From Aspidapion aeneum (Eukaryota > Arthropoda > Insecta > Coleoptera > Brentidae), in contig OY755044.1 of assembly GCA_963576565.1 (NCBI GenBank), positions 48,255,134 through 48,319,133 of the forward strand: a stretch of DNA of 64,000 bases. Direction: 5' to 3'. Of the stretch, positions 55,394 through 64,000 are shown piece by piece. The position numbers and the translations under genes are program-made. Numbering within the stretch: the stretch's first letter is position 1; the number at the start of each line of letters is the position of its first letter. The notes beneath the pieces are model-generated. The model was not told the DNA's origin and made no database searches. It saw only the letters and a program-made list of their open reading frames with translations.

Positions 55394-56518
55394 CCAGGAG
55401 CGGTCTAGGCCAACTGGGCGCCGGGCCAACTTGGCGCCGGACCTAAATATTTTTTTTCGATAAAATATGCAGATGAAAAACAAAATAGATATTATATTAT
55501 TATTTATGCTAAAACATCTTTAAAATATCCTTTACGTAATTTTCTAGAAATTTTGTTTTGTAAATTAGGGTTAAATCCATTAAGTCGAGTGTGGAAATTT
55601 GGTAGGTGTAGAGTTCTGGTAACCTGGTAACATAAAATTTACGTTTGTGATTACAAGAATGGCGGATACAAAATGACGGATTTCTTTATTTTTGAACCGA
55701 TTTGTCTTATACTTGAAAGTTGGCAGTGCTTGAGATCACTTATTACAGGTTTATCCTCTAAACTTAAAAAAATTAAAATGGCGCTCCAAAATGTCGGACT
55801 TTCTTTTTTGTGCATCGATATGTATCAAATATGGAACTTGGCGGTGTTTCTAGTCGCTAATTATTATTTTTGCCTCAAGCTCATAAAAAATTCAAAATGA
55901 CGGATCCAAACAAAACGGCGGATTTCTTATTTATGATTTGTCTAAAACTTGAAAGATTATATTGTTTAAGGTCACTTAATACAATTTATGACTCAAGCCT
56001 AAAAAAATCAATGTACTATTTTAAGCTTGAGAGAAATTGGTTAGTAAATAAGAAAGTTCGTCAATTTGGATTCGCCATTTAAAATTTTTTTATGAGTTTA
56101 AGTCAAAAATGATAATCAGCGACTTGAAACATCGCCAATTTCTATATTTGATACACATCGGTTCATTAATAAGAAAATCCGCCATTTTGGATCCACCGTG
56201 TTTGTGTGTGATTTTTAAGTTTGAGGATAAAACTTTATTAAGTGATCTCAAGCATTGCAAACTTCAAGTTTGAGACAAATCGGTTTAAAAATAAAGAAAT
56301 CCGCCATTTTCGATCCGTCGTTCTTAATAAAAAACGTAAATTGTATTGTTACCAGGTTACCAGTTAAACTCTACTTATCAAAACCAAATTTCGAGAAAAA
56401 TGAGTTTTTACAGGTTTATTTTTGTATTTTATCTGCAGATTTTTTGGAAAAAATAATTTGTCCGGTGCCGAGTTGGCCCGGCGCCGGTGCCCAGTTGGCC
56501 GCGGCCATTCCGCTCTGG
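55394..56518. mobile_element. Palindromic fold-back element
   Basis: The ends are inverted copies: left CCAGGAGCGG and right, reverse complemented, CCAGAGCGG. Each is followed by GGCCAACTGGGC, GCCGGGCCAACT and TTTTTTTTC-type DNA. The arms go on to pair through ACCTGGTAAC and the CCGATTTGTCT block, almost to an axis near 56000. Inside each arm a unit of about 115 bp (GGCGGAT, CAAAATGACGGATTTC, TTGAAAG, GATCACTT) is repeated two to three times, in opposite orientation on the two sides. This is the layout of fold-back transposons. No transposase is encoded. No target duplication is obvious. Confidence 0.75.
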
Positions 56519-57344
56519 AGGAACTGTGTGCAGTGTGGCCACCTGCAAAAACCATTTAAAAAAGTTACTAAATAAAGTTCTAGCATTTTTCATTATGGTT
56601 TATGCAAATTTAGTTGACGTATTAGAGACACTTTAAGAAAAACAACAAAACATATTTACATTTAAATCAATAAAGGAACACAAGAAACTTGAAGATTTCC
56701 TACTATATTAAATGCTTTTTATTTAAATGGGCACTCCGGGTGACGTCTTTCCCGCGCCTCAACAACTAGGTAGAGGTTTGTTTGTGATATTTCAAAATGG
56801 CACTACAGATTTTCGCGAAATTTCAGTGAAATATTCTCAGAAACTATCCGATATTCCACTAAACTTTTGTAAGGAAAGATGATTAAAAAAGTTAAAATCT
56901 TCCAGATTTAGCATTTTTATTTTCAATTCAAACTTCCCGCCATGCACCGCATGTCAACTCTTAGATTTGACATAAATTTGACTTTGTCATGGCATTCGTT
57001 AATTTGTTTGTATTGTAAAACTTTTTCGTTTTTTATGGGTTTTTTACAATAAAGTTCATTTGCCAGAGAACACATTCGCTTCTGTTTTAAATTTAATTTT
57101 TGTGTGAGCTAATGAAGCGGTTCTTAAAAATTAAGTATTTAAAAAAAGTTGTTTTCCAACAATATAGTAAAAACAATCTCAAAACCGGCTTTATGTAAAA
57201 AAAAATCAAATATTCATGGACCGTCATTCCAACTTATTTCAATCAGCTGTGACGAGACGTGACCATCAAAAAGAAATTGAGCCTTCGCTGTGCCGTCAAC
57301 AAAGTAGTAGATCGTGGCCCATCTGTTTTGATAGGCTCGGTCAA
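56519..57344. other. Unassigned spacer
   Basis: AT-rich DNA with no recognisable gene or repeat. It may include decayed end sequence of the BEL/Pao element to its right, but no LTR could be defined. Confidence 0.5.
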
Positions 57345-58098
57345 ACTTTATTTATATATTGGTAACTGGTTTTAAAATTGTTCCAAATGTTGTGTAGTTC
57401 TGCAATATTATCTTTCGGCACCTTTGAAATGTTATTCTGTTCTCTATTTATGTTTTCATTTTCTGTTTTATGCATGTTTTTAATTTGACTTTTTTCTTTG
57501 TTTTCGAAGTAACGTCGACAGGGTCTAAAAGATTCAACCGTTGTACTGGGCGAATCAATGTACCATTTTTCGTTTTTAGTTTTGCAACTCTTCAGTACCG
57601 TCTTTTTCTGTGTAGATCGCAATAATCTTTTCCATGGGCCAAGTTATTATTTTACTATACTATCTGAATCAATCAAACTACGACATCACCAACCTTGACT
57701 GAATTCATATTTCTTCATTGACCACAGTTTATTAGTTCCGCAAGGTATTCCTTTGTAAAACGTTCCGTTAATGACCCTTTTAAATTTTAATGAACCTTTG
57801 CTATCATGCCATTTAGCACGTTGGTGAAGCGTATGTAAGGACTCTTTAGACCACTGAGACCAAAAATCCTAATGCAACTTCTGGAGAAATTGCCAGCGAT
57901 CTAATCTATTCAGGGGGGTGTCACTAAAATTGGGTTCGGGAAGTGCACTAAGAGACTCTAAGGGTAAAAAGTGACCTGGGGTGAACCGAAATGTCATTCG
58001 GATCACTACTAAGGGGGGTAAAAGGCCTATTATTTAATAAGGTTCTATCTGTATGAGCAGAGTGTACATCTCCTAGTATGTTAAGATTTGAAATCCAA
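57345..58098 (-). pseudogene. BEL/Pao integrase C-terminal region, frameshifted
   Basis: Across several frames the minus strand reads pieces typical of the end of BEL/Pao integrases: NRLDRWQ, a conserved HTLHQRAKW, WPMEKIIAIY and KTKNGTLIRPVQRL. At least three frame changes and several stops separate them. The 93-codon ORF at 57341-57622 runs in another frame through this stretch and is not a separate gene. Confidence 0.7.
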
Positions 58099-58548
58099 CT
58101 ATACGTAACAAATGAGTTTAACGGATTTTACCGAAGATTCCCAAAGACAGCCGAAATGGTATGCAGAGGGGGGCTTAAAATGCCACGAAAGGGTTTCTAC
58201 TTTCGCAGCATCACGCATTAGATTACATAAAGTTCTATAAGCTCCAGTAAAATTGGTTCCACAGTCACTGTGGAGTGAAACAAGTCTGCCTCTACGGACT
58301 ACAAAGCGGCGTAAGGCTGCCAGAAAAGCATCGGAAGGCAAGCTTGAAACTAGCTCTAAATGCAAAGCTTTGGTAGCATAACAAACGAAAAGACAAAGGT
58401 ATGCTTTCGTCGTGCGAGCTCCTCTGTATCGAGTCATTAACAGATTAAAGGGACCTGCAAAGTCAACACCTGTGTGAAGAAAAAGATCACCCATGGGAGC
58501 TTGAACAGGGGTTGGATGTGTCTTATAGTAAGTAATACACTTAAACAC
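58099..58548 (-). pseudogene. BEL/Pao integrase catalytic core, open fragment
   Basis: A 149-residue open stretch with the integrase core. The first catalytic Asp is in GVDFAGPF, the second in SDCGTNFTGA, and the Glu is in GCLWESSVKSVK. The segment KAYLCLFVCYATKALHLE is the conserved strand region of this family. All three catalytic residues survive although the sequence on both sides is broken. The upstream HHCC-side sequence resumes at about 58549-58625 in a shifted frame (QFWIISCKSLIRKV). Confidence 0.85.
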
Positions 58549-58631
58549 ACTACCTTTCTAATTAAACTTTTGCAGGAAATTATCCAAAATTGTTGTGCAA
58601 TTATATACTGAATTGATTGAATTCCTGCATG

Positions 58632-59100
58632 TTTTAGCTCCCGCTAAATTTCGCGGTTGTTTATATATTTTTAAAACCACACAATTGGATGAAGGACAGA
58701 GCGCATTTCGCGTATTTGGACATGCGCACCAACAACCAGTGAGATCCTTTGTCAAGCGCCTCGAGAAATGGCGTGTTAATTTCGTTCTCCAACTATTTCA
58801 AATATCTACACCTGAAAGTGCTCGATTTTGGTGTACTGAAGCATAGAAAAGAAACTTCAGCCCTTCAGCTACGTGGTGACATCATTAGATCAATCAGGGG
58901 CCCCTTGGAACGTGAAGAAATTGGCTGCAAACTGGTGAGTGCCTTTGTTTCTGATTGCCGTTGTGTGGCACAACAATTAACCTATGGACGTTTGACTATT
59001 TCGTAATTTCATATCAATATATTTATGTTTGTTCGCGCTTCATTTAATTAAAATATTTACAGTCCATTGCAGTTATCGTTTTTCTAACCGCGGGCTAACA
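58632..59100. mobile_element. 469-bp insertion in the BEL/Pao integrase, flanked by TGCATG
   Basis: Integrase homology stops at 59107 and resumes at 58631. The intervening 469 bp is bounded on both sides by TGCATG (58626-58631 and 59101-59106). Its ends are imperfect inverted repeats (TTTTAGCTCCCGC and, reverse complemented, TGTTAGCCCGCG). With the insert and one TGCATG left out, the flanking integrase reading fits the family across the gap, including the His-Ala-Gly motif. The insert is richer in GC than its surroundings and matches no family I recognise. Overlapping small ORFs in it are not convincing. Confidence 0.7.
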
Positions 59101-59106
59101 TGCATG

Positions 59107-59636
59107 AAAATATTTCATTTTCATTCATAACTAACTAAAAGTTCCGTAAATCGGTGATTATTGGACAATAGAGCAGGAGATTTTTGTTGATAGGACAACG
59201 AAGTAGAATTTCTTAATCTGCCACCAAGGCGAAGTATGTTGTCATCATCTAAAAAGGGGCTTAGTCTTCTAAATGATTTTGAGGGCAAAAGATCCTGTTG
59301 GATTCTATCTATTTCATGAGAAAAAGCTAAAGTTTGGACATGCTTTACTAAGATTATGACGGACTGATATAACTCTAAACTAGTAAGAGGTTGAGTTACT
59401 TTGATTTTGTTCCTGCAATTCGACAAAAATCTTAAAATATATGCTAAAACTCTACTTAATCTATCAAAACTAGAAATATTTTCTATTAGTTTAGCTAACA
59501 AATGGGTTTCTGATACTACAAGAAGATATGTTTTTCTATGTTCAGGAATGTCTTCATCAGACAATGGAAGATTTATTTCTGTCCATGTGTTAGTGAAAAA
59601 ACTAGGGCCATACCACCACGTTGAGCTTTCTGACAA
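59107..59636 (-). pseudogene. BEL/Pao RNase H to integrase N-terminal linker, open fragment
   Basis: A 171-residue frame beginning with the WWYGPSFF motif that follows RNase H in BEL/Pao proteins. It continues through FDRLSRVLAYILRF and LRLGGRLRNS to LLSNNHRFTELLV, just before the integrase zinc finger. It ends at the frame change next to the 469-bp insertion. Confidence 0.85.
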
Positions 59637-59662
59637 CTCAGATGGGAGGAGACCACGACTAC

Positions 59663-60304
59663 CTAAATCTGCAGGATTGTTCTCCGATGTAGCATGATGT
59701 CAATGCGAGGAAGGGATTTTTCTTGGATGAAAGTTGATCTATTACTAACAAAAGTGGTAAATCTATGTGGGGAGGACTTTATCCAAGAAAGGACTATAGT
59801 TGAATCACACCAAGCGTATATTTCACTAATTTTTAGCCTTAGCTGATAAATTGCTAGAACATAATGTAACAATTTTGATAACAGAACTGCTCCACACAGT
59901 TCAAGACGAGGTATACTAATTGTTTTTAAATGGGCTACTTTGGATTTCGCAGTCACAAATTTGACACAAAATTAATTATTTTTTAATAAAAATCTTAAAT
60001 AAACAACAGCACAATAGCCTTTTTCAGACGCATCTGAAAAGCCAGGAATCTGAATTGATTGTTCACTATCAGGCACTACTTTGTGAGTTATTTCACATAA
60101 GGATATCAAACTAACTTCACTAGTGAATTTCTCCCATATTCTACTTATTTCTATCGAGTGTGGATCATCCCAATTGAGCTTTAAGTCCCAAAGCTTTTGT
60201 ACTAAATGTTTTTGGAAAAAAGTATGTAAAAAGGTTAAGATACCTAGAGGGTCGAAAATCTTAGCTAAACTGCTAAGTAAATTACGTTTTGTACACGGCG
60301 ACAA
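59663..60304 (-). pseudogene. BEL/Pao RNase H and RT connection region, two frames
   Basis: The upstream half (59972-60304) carries TKRNLLSSLAKIFDPLG and GFSDASEKGY, the latter holding a catalytic Asp of RNase H. After a frame change, 59663-59956 carries LKTISIPRLELCGAVLL and WCDSTIVLSWI, with another RNase H Asp. The order and spacing are those of intact BEL/Pao proteins. Confidence 0.85.
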
Positions 60305-60337
60305 GATTGAGTTTAACGAAAATTAATAGCAATCTGA

Positions 60338-60900
60338 TTATGAACTCCAATCAAGTCCTAAAACTTTAAGAGTATTGTTGGGATTAGCATCAAAGGATAA
60401 ACTTTCATTGCACAGATGAGAAGAAGGAAAGTCTGCTAAGAGTCTTGGGTCATTGCTGCACCACTTGCGCAATTGAAACCCACCCTTGACAAGAAGAGAA
60501 ATAAGTTTCCTTCTGAAGCCTTTTGGCACCTTTAAGGTCACAATGCATGCTAGTTATGTCATCTACATATGAGTGCGAGATAATTAGTTCTGAAGCTTAA
60601 GAGTAATTAATTTTCTCCTGCTCAGCTAAAGTAAGCAATGATTTGATAGCTAAGTAAGGGCTGGGCTGTATGTTAATCCATAAGTAACAGTACAGAGCGC
60701 TATGTCTTCGATTGGAGCAGCAGGCTGAAAACGCCAAAGTACACGTTGATAATCCTGATGAGGAGGAGTAACTAGAATTTGTCTAAACATTTACGGATAT
60801 CCGCTGTAAATACGAATTTTTCCAATCTAAATAACAGAAGTACATAATTGACATATGTCAGCTTGAAGTTTGGGACCAGGAAGCAGGCACCTTAGCAGAG
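60338..60900 (-). pseudogene. BEL/Pao reverse transcriptase fragments
   Basis: The minus strand encodes the RT active-site motif SYVDDIT at about 60573-60553. Upstream is an APIEDIALCTVTYGLTYSP block (about 60660-60725) interrupted by a frameshift; downstream, 60541-60338, is the KGGFQLRKW and LKVLGLDW segment. The fingers part toward 60900 is too decayed to follow. Confidence 0.8.
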
Positions 60901-61555
60901 CTATTCCAGCCAGCCAACTTCCTTGACAAGCCAAAACCTTTGAATGGTACCTTCGAGGGTGTCCATTGCCAAAAATGTTTGAGAAATGAATTGACTAATT
61001 ACTTTAGATATTAAACAGGTTTTTTCCATAAGCAAATGACCAAAAATACTAATAATTGCGACTGGATCATTAGGACCAGCAACAATCTTTCCATCTTTAA
61101 GAATTCTTGCAGGTCCTACTAACATATCAACCGGTCTAGACTTGTAAAAATAGGAATCGGCTAGCTGACAATTTTTTAATAAAGGCCAATTAGTAGTGAA
61201 AAGTGTTGAAAGTGGAAGATTTCCATATATTTTAGGGATAACTACGGCACTAAATTCTAAAAGGGGACTAGATTTTCCTGAAGGACGAATAGTAGAAGAA
61301 ATGCTCTCACAACTTTTAAGCATAGGAGCTTCATCAATGCCAACGTTTAACACAAGCTTTCGTTATGAAATTTGAGGTTGAACCTGAATCTACGATTATT
61401 CTAAGAGGTTGATGATCGCCTTTGCTATCTAAAATTTCTACTATTGCGGTGGATAATAATACACCAGAAGAATCTATGCTACTACTTAAACATAAGGGGT
61501 TGTCTACAGTTAATCCGACAACTGGGGTTGTTGCTTTGTGAATTTTGACTATCAA
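60901..61555 (-). pseudogene. BEL/Pao protease region, two frames
   Basis: 61334-61555 reads VLLSTAIVEILDSKG followed by IIVDSGSTSNFI, the aspartic protease with its catalytic Asp-Ser-Gly. A frame change near 61345 leads into 60901-61353, with VIPKIYGNLP, LADSYFYKSRPVDMLVG, a GP(N)DP block, IFGHLL and LQRFW-like end (IQRFWLVKEV), the usual protease-to-RT linker of this family. Confidence 0.85.
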
Positions 61556-62000
61556 TCTGAGGTAATTGGACTACAAAGTTAGCATTATTGGAAACTATAC
61601 CACTTTGGTTGGCATGATGGTTGGCACCCGAACTAGTAGGGTGGCCAGTCGAACTCGAGAGGCTAAAACTAGAATGCGCTACTGGACTACAATGACACTG
61701 ATAATTTGGAGTGGCACTAAAGCTACTAAAATGGTAGTTAGGACCCTGACTATGATTGGGTACAGGATTGTACTTAGGTCCCTGACTATTATGGTGTGTA
61801 ACAGTACTGCATCATTAAACTATCAGGAATTAGTGGAGGGGCACTTCTTTATACTATGCGTTCTAAAAAGGCAATTTAAACATAAATTGCCTTAGCAAGT
61901 TTATAACTTTCATTGGGAGTTTTTGAGGGAAAGAACTGACATTTAGAAAGAGTGTGATAAGGTCCATGTTAGCAAACTACACAAGTGTTTTTATTATTAT
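61556..62000 (-). pseudogene. BEL/Pao Gag C-terminus with zinc knuckle
   Basis: The minus strand at about 61983-61935 encodes a knuckle of the form CVVC-x5-H-x4-C, with an in-frame stop at the position after the second Cys. It is followed by FFPSKTPNESYKLAKAI and a Ser/Asn/Pro-rich linker (61570-61830) into the protease. The plus-strand ORF at 61566-61895 is a shadow of this linker. Confidence 0.65.
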
Positions 62001-62178
62001 TTTGATTGGGTTGAGTTAGAAAAACATTGGCAGCGGTATTTACTAAGATGGTTTAAGGTTTAGGTTTAAGTTTAACTTTTAGTTTATCTTTTGTGAAACG
62101 TTTTAACTGAATTTCTTTTCAACTTAATAAAAGTTAAAGGAATTTTGGACTAATTATAACTACATAGGTTATATCGCA

Positions 62179-62307
62179 ATGGAAAAAACCGGTTTAAATA
62201 AGAATCTACAAGGATTTCGTAAAAAAATTGAAAAAACGGAAAAGAAATGGTTTAAACTAAAGTTTGTAGGGAACGAGGTAAGTGGAAATGCAGCGATATT
62301 TAAGTGA
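62179..62307 (+). other. Possible short exon or 42-codon ORF
   Basis: An ATG in a good context (cgcaATGG) opens a Lys-rich frame that reaches GAG|GTAAGT at 62275-62283, a strong splice-donor consensus, then a stop at 62305. No homology is recognised. It may be a first coding exon of a host gene or chance. Confidence 0.15.
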
Positions 62308-63239
62308 ATTACACACATTTTTTAATTTACACTTACTTCCCAAACTTGACATTGTCGGAAAATGTGTTCATATTTTGTAATTTTTATTATATAACTTGCA
62401 CAAACAAAACTAAACTGAAAAATAAATTTTTAAATTTATTAAAATGACGTAAAAGTGACTTGACTGACACTTGCTGGACTAAGTACTGAGATTGTCATCT
62501 GCTGCCATCTTGGTGCACGTGCATCTTAAATATATCTGTATTGCTAGAGCGTATTAAAACCATTAATGGAAAATGACTGCTACAAGCGTTCCGCCATATT
62601 GGATTCAATTGAACACAAAATGGATTAAAAAAGCCAATGACGTATATAAGGGGGGAACCTCCCTCCTTAAGCTAATAGTTTTTTAGAAATTTTTTACATA
62701 TTTCATGAATACAAATATAAAGGAACATAAAATACGGCCTTATGGGGTCTCCCCCCACCCTCAAAACTTTATCGGCCCCCTAAAACCTTTTTCCAAATAC
62801 GCCACTAAAAAAAGCAAACGCTTTCAATAAAATTTATAATTGTATTGAGTTGATTGAACCGAACCGAACCGAACCGAGCCTTAAGGTCGGACGTTTGCGT
62901 TTGCGTCCTCAGAGATTTCTCAGCGTTTTCATTTTATAAAGCTTTCCTTAAGGAAGGTTGAGTCAAGGAAACGAATGAGCTGGCTACATTGACATTTATA
63001 TTAATTTTTGATATTTATGACATCTTTTAACAATTTCAGCTAATTTATCAAGATTGGTTTGAATAACAGTTTTTAGCTGTGATAAAAGTTTCACTAGAAC
63101 GAAAAAGTATGTATTGAAAGCGTTTTCTTACCTGAAAATACTATAATAAATATCTGGCGAAAAAGGCGATTCCAAGTAAAAATAAGCTTCAATAAAAATT
63201 TAGATTGTGTCTTGAAAATGAAATTTATTGACAATAATT
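62308..63239. other. Unassigned spacer with a short GAACC pentamer run
   Basis: AT-rich DNA with no recognised gene. It includes five GAACC-type units (62856-62880, last one GAGCC) and C-rich patches near 62750-62790. Confidence 0.5.
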
Positions 63240-63377
63240 AGCTCACACATATACTATACTATAGTAGTGTGAGCTATGGTGATCCTAATTTTTTCGAGAA
63301 AAAAAAAGTTGCTCCGATTTCAAAAATTTTTATATATCTTTGCGTTTCAGATGATTTTGAAACTTTTTTGTTGCGCC

Positions 63378-63427
63378 GTCTGTCTGTCTGTCTGTCTGTC
63401 TGTCTGTATGTCTGTCTGTATGTCTGT
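63378..63427 (+). repeat. (GTCT)n microsatellite
   Basis: A run of tetramers interrupted twice by GTAT. It produces overlapping low-complexity ORFs on both strands, which are not genes. Confidence 0.9.
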
Positions 63428-63554
63428 AACGACCAACGCGCATAACTCAAAAACCGCTTGGCCGATTTTAATGAAATTTGGTACCTAGGCTGGGTCTTGG
63501 GTCGAGATGGTCCCATTTAAAAATGAACAAAATCCACCGAACAGAAACCAAATA

Positions 63555-63905
63555 AAAGGGTGGGGGTAGATTTCAAAAATTAGAGTTTATGTGAAAATAT
63601 GGCGTGTGTGATATCAAACGAAAGGTAATTGAGTCTGCAGTTAAACAAAATACATTTTAATTTATTTAAAAAAAAAGGGTGGGGGTATATTTTAAAAATT
63701 AGAGTTTAAGTGAAAATATGGCGTGTGTGATATCAAACGAAAGGTAATTGAGTCCGGAGTCTAACAAAATACATTTTAGTTTTTTGTTTTTTTTAAGGGT
63801 GGGGGTAGATTTCAAAAATTTGAGTTTAAGTCAAAACATGGCTTGTGTGGTATCAAACAAAAGGTAATTTAGTCTGGAGTTAAATAAAATATATTTCAGT
63901 TTTTA
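63555..63905 (+). repeat. Three tandem copies of a 118-120-bp unit
   Basis: AAGGGTGGGGGTA recurs at about 63555, 63675 and 63794. Each is followed by TTTCAAAAATTAGAGTTTA-like sequence, ATGGCGTGTGTG, ATATCAAACGAAAGGTAATT and a T-rich tail. The copies are about 90 percent alike by eye. Confidence 0.85.
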
Positions 63906-64000
63906 GTTATATTAGCTCACACGTACACTATAACTATAGTACCTAGTGTGAGCTTAGGGGCCCATATATTGGCAGAGTATTTTTGTATCAAAGTCAGAAG

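Larger units (their letters stand above)
57345..62000 (-). mobile_element. Decayed BEL/Pao LTR retrotransposon
   Basis: Reading right to left on the minus strand, the pieces occur in BEL/Pao order: Gag zinc knuckle, protease, RT, RNase H, integrase and integrase C-terminal domain. They fall in different frames with stops and small indels, and one later insertion splits the integrase. Neither LTR was recognised, and Gag upstream of the knuckle is missing or unreadable. The element is clearly older than the Ty3/gypsy array. Confidence 0.88.
63240..63954. mobile_element. Repeat element bounded by AGCTCACAC palindromes
   Basis: Both ends are palindromic modules that begin AGCTCACAC and end GTGTGAGCT (63240-63275 and 63914-63954), so the ends match as direct and as inverted repeats. 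Between them lie a (GTCT)n run, the phrase CATAACTCAAAAACCG with GGCCGATTTTAATG, and three tandem copies of about 120 bp. It is noncoding. The layout suggests a short nonautonomous DNA element. Confidence 0.6.

Noticed and set aside
57341..57622. 93-codon minus-strand ORF as an independent gene
   Set aside because: It overlaps BEL/Pao integrase C-terminal homology in a neighbouring frame, so it is a product of the decayed element.
58595..59006. Two overlapping plus-strand ORFs (83 and 85 codons)
   Set aside because: They span the junction of the BEL/Pao sequence and the 469-bp insert, in different frames, without recognised motifs.
63274..63516. ORFs across the (GTCT)n run
   Set aside because: Low-complexity translations of a microsatellite on both strands.

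Overview
The window is animal, most likely insect, nuclear DNA made almost entirely of transposable elements. The evidence is the AT-rich composition, a Ty3/gypsy polyprotein of insect type, a decayed BEL/Pao element, insect-like fold-back DNA elements and a short (TTAGG)n-type motif. I see no host gene with confidence, and no rRNA, tRNA or CRISPR array.

Positions 1 to 51974 hold a head-to-tail tandem array of one Ty3/gypsy LTR retrotransposon, read on the minus strand. Four internal regions are joined by four LTRs in the order internal-LTR-internal-LTR and so on, so neighbours share each LTR instead of each having its own pair. The left edge is outside the window. The right edge is the 5' end of the outermost LTR at 51974. 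The LTRs are very long: 4965, 4969, 4976 and 6277 bp, the last enlarged by a 1.3-kb internal duplication. Each LTR starts TGTTACG and ends CGTAACA on the minus strand. Each carries about 20 short repeats built on CACTCTGTATACAG, plus several hairpins. Three internal regions encode an uninterrupted Gag-Pol protein of 2000 to 2005 residues (SAP-like N-terminus, capsid, zinc knuckle, protease, RT, RNase H, integrase, GPY/F tail). The fourth is broken by a 373-bp deletion, a stop in integrase and a damaged polypurine tract. Between each stop codon and the next LTR lies about 1.6 to 2.0 kb of noncoding DNA with five to seven copies of a 202-bp tandem repeat and a perfect 12-bp hairpin. No env gene is present. 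Shared variants among the four units fail the four-gamete test, so units have exchanged sequence.

Positions 51986 to 54899 are a noncoding element with inverted arms of about 0.4 to 0.5 kb, immediately next to the array edge. Positions 55394 to 56518 are a palindromic fold-back element with tandem repeats inside its arms. Positions 57345 to 62000 are a decayed BEL/Pao retrotransposon on the minus strand with recognisable Gag knuckle, protease, RT, RNase H and integrase pieces. It is interrupted by a 469-bp insertion flanked by a TGCATG duplication. Positions 63240 to 63954 are a repeat element bounded by palindromes, with a (GTCT)n run and three 120-bp repeats. The stretches between these hold nothing I recognise, apart from one weak exon-like ORF near 62179.
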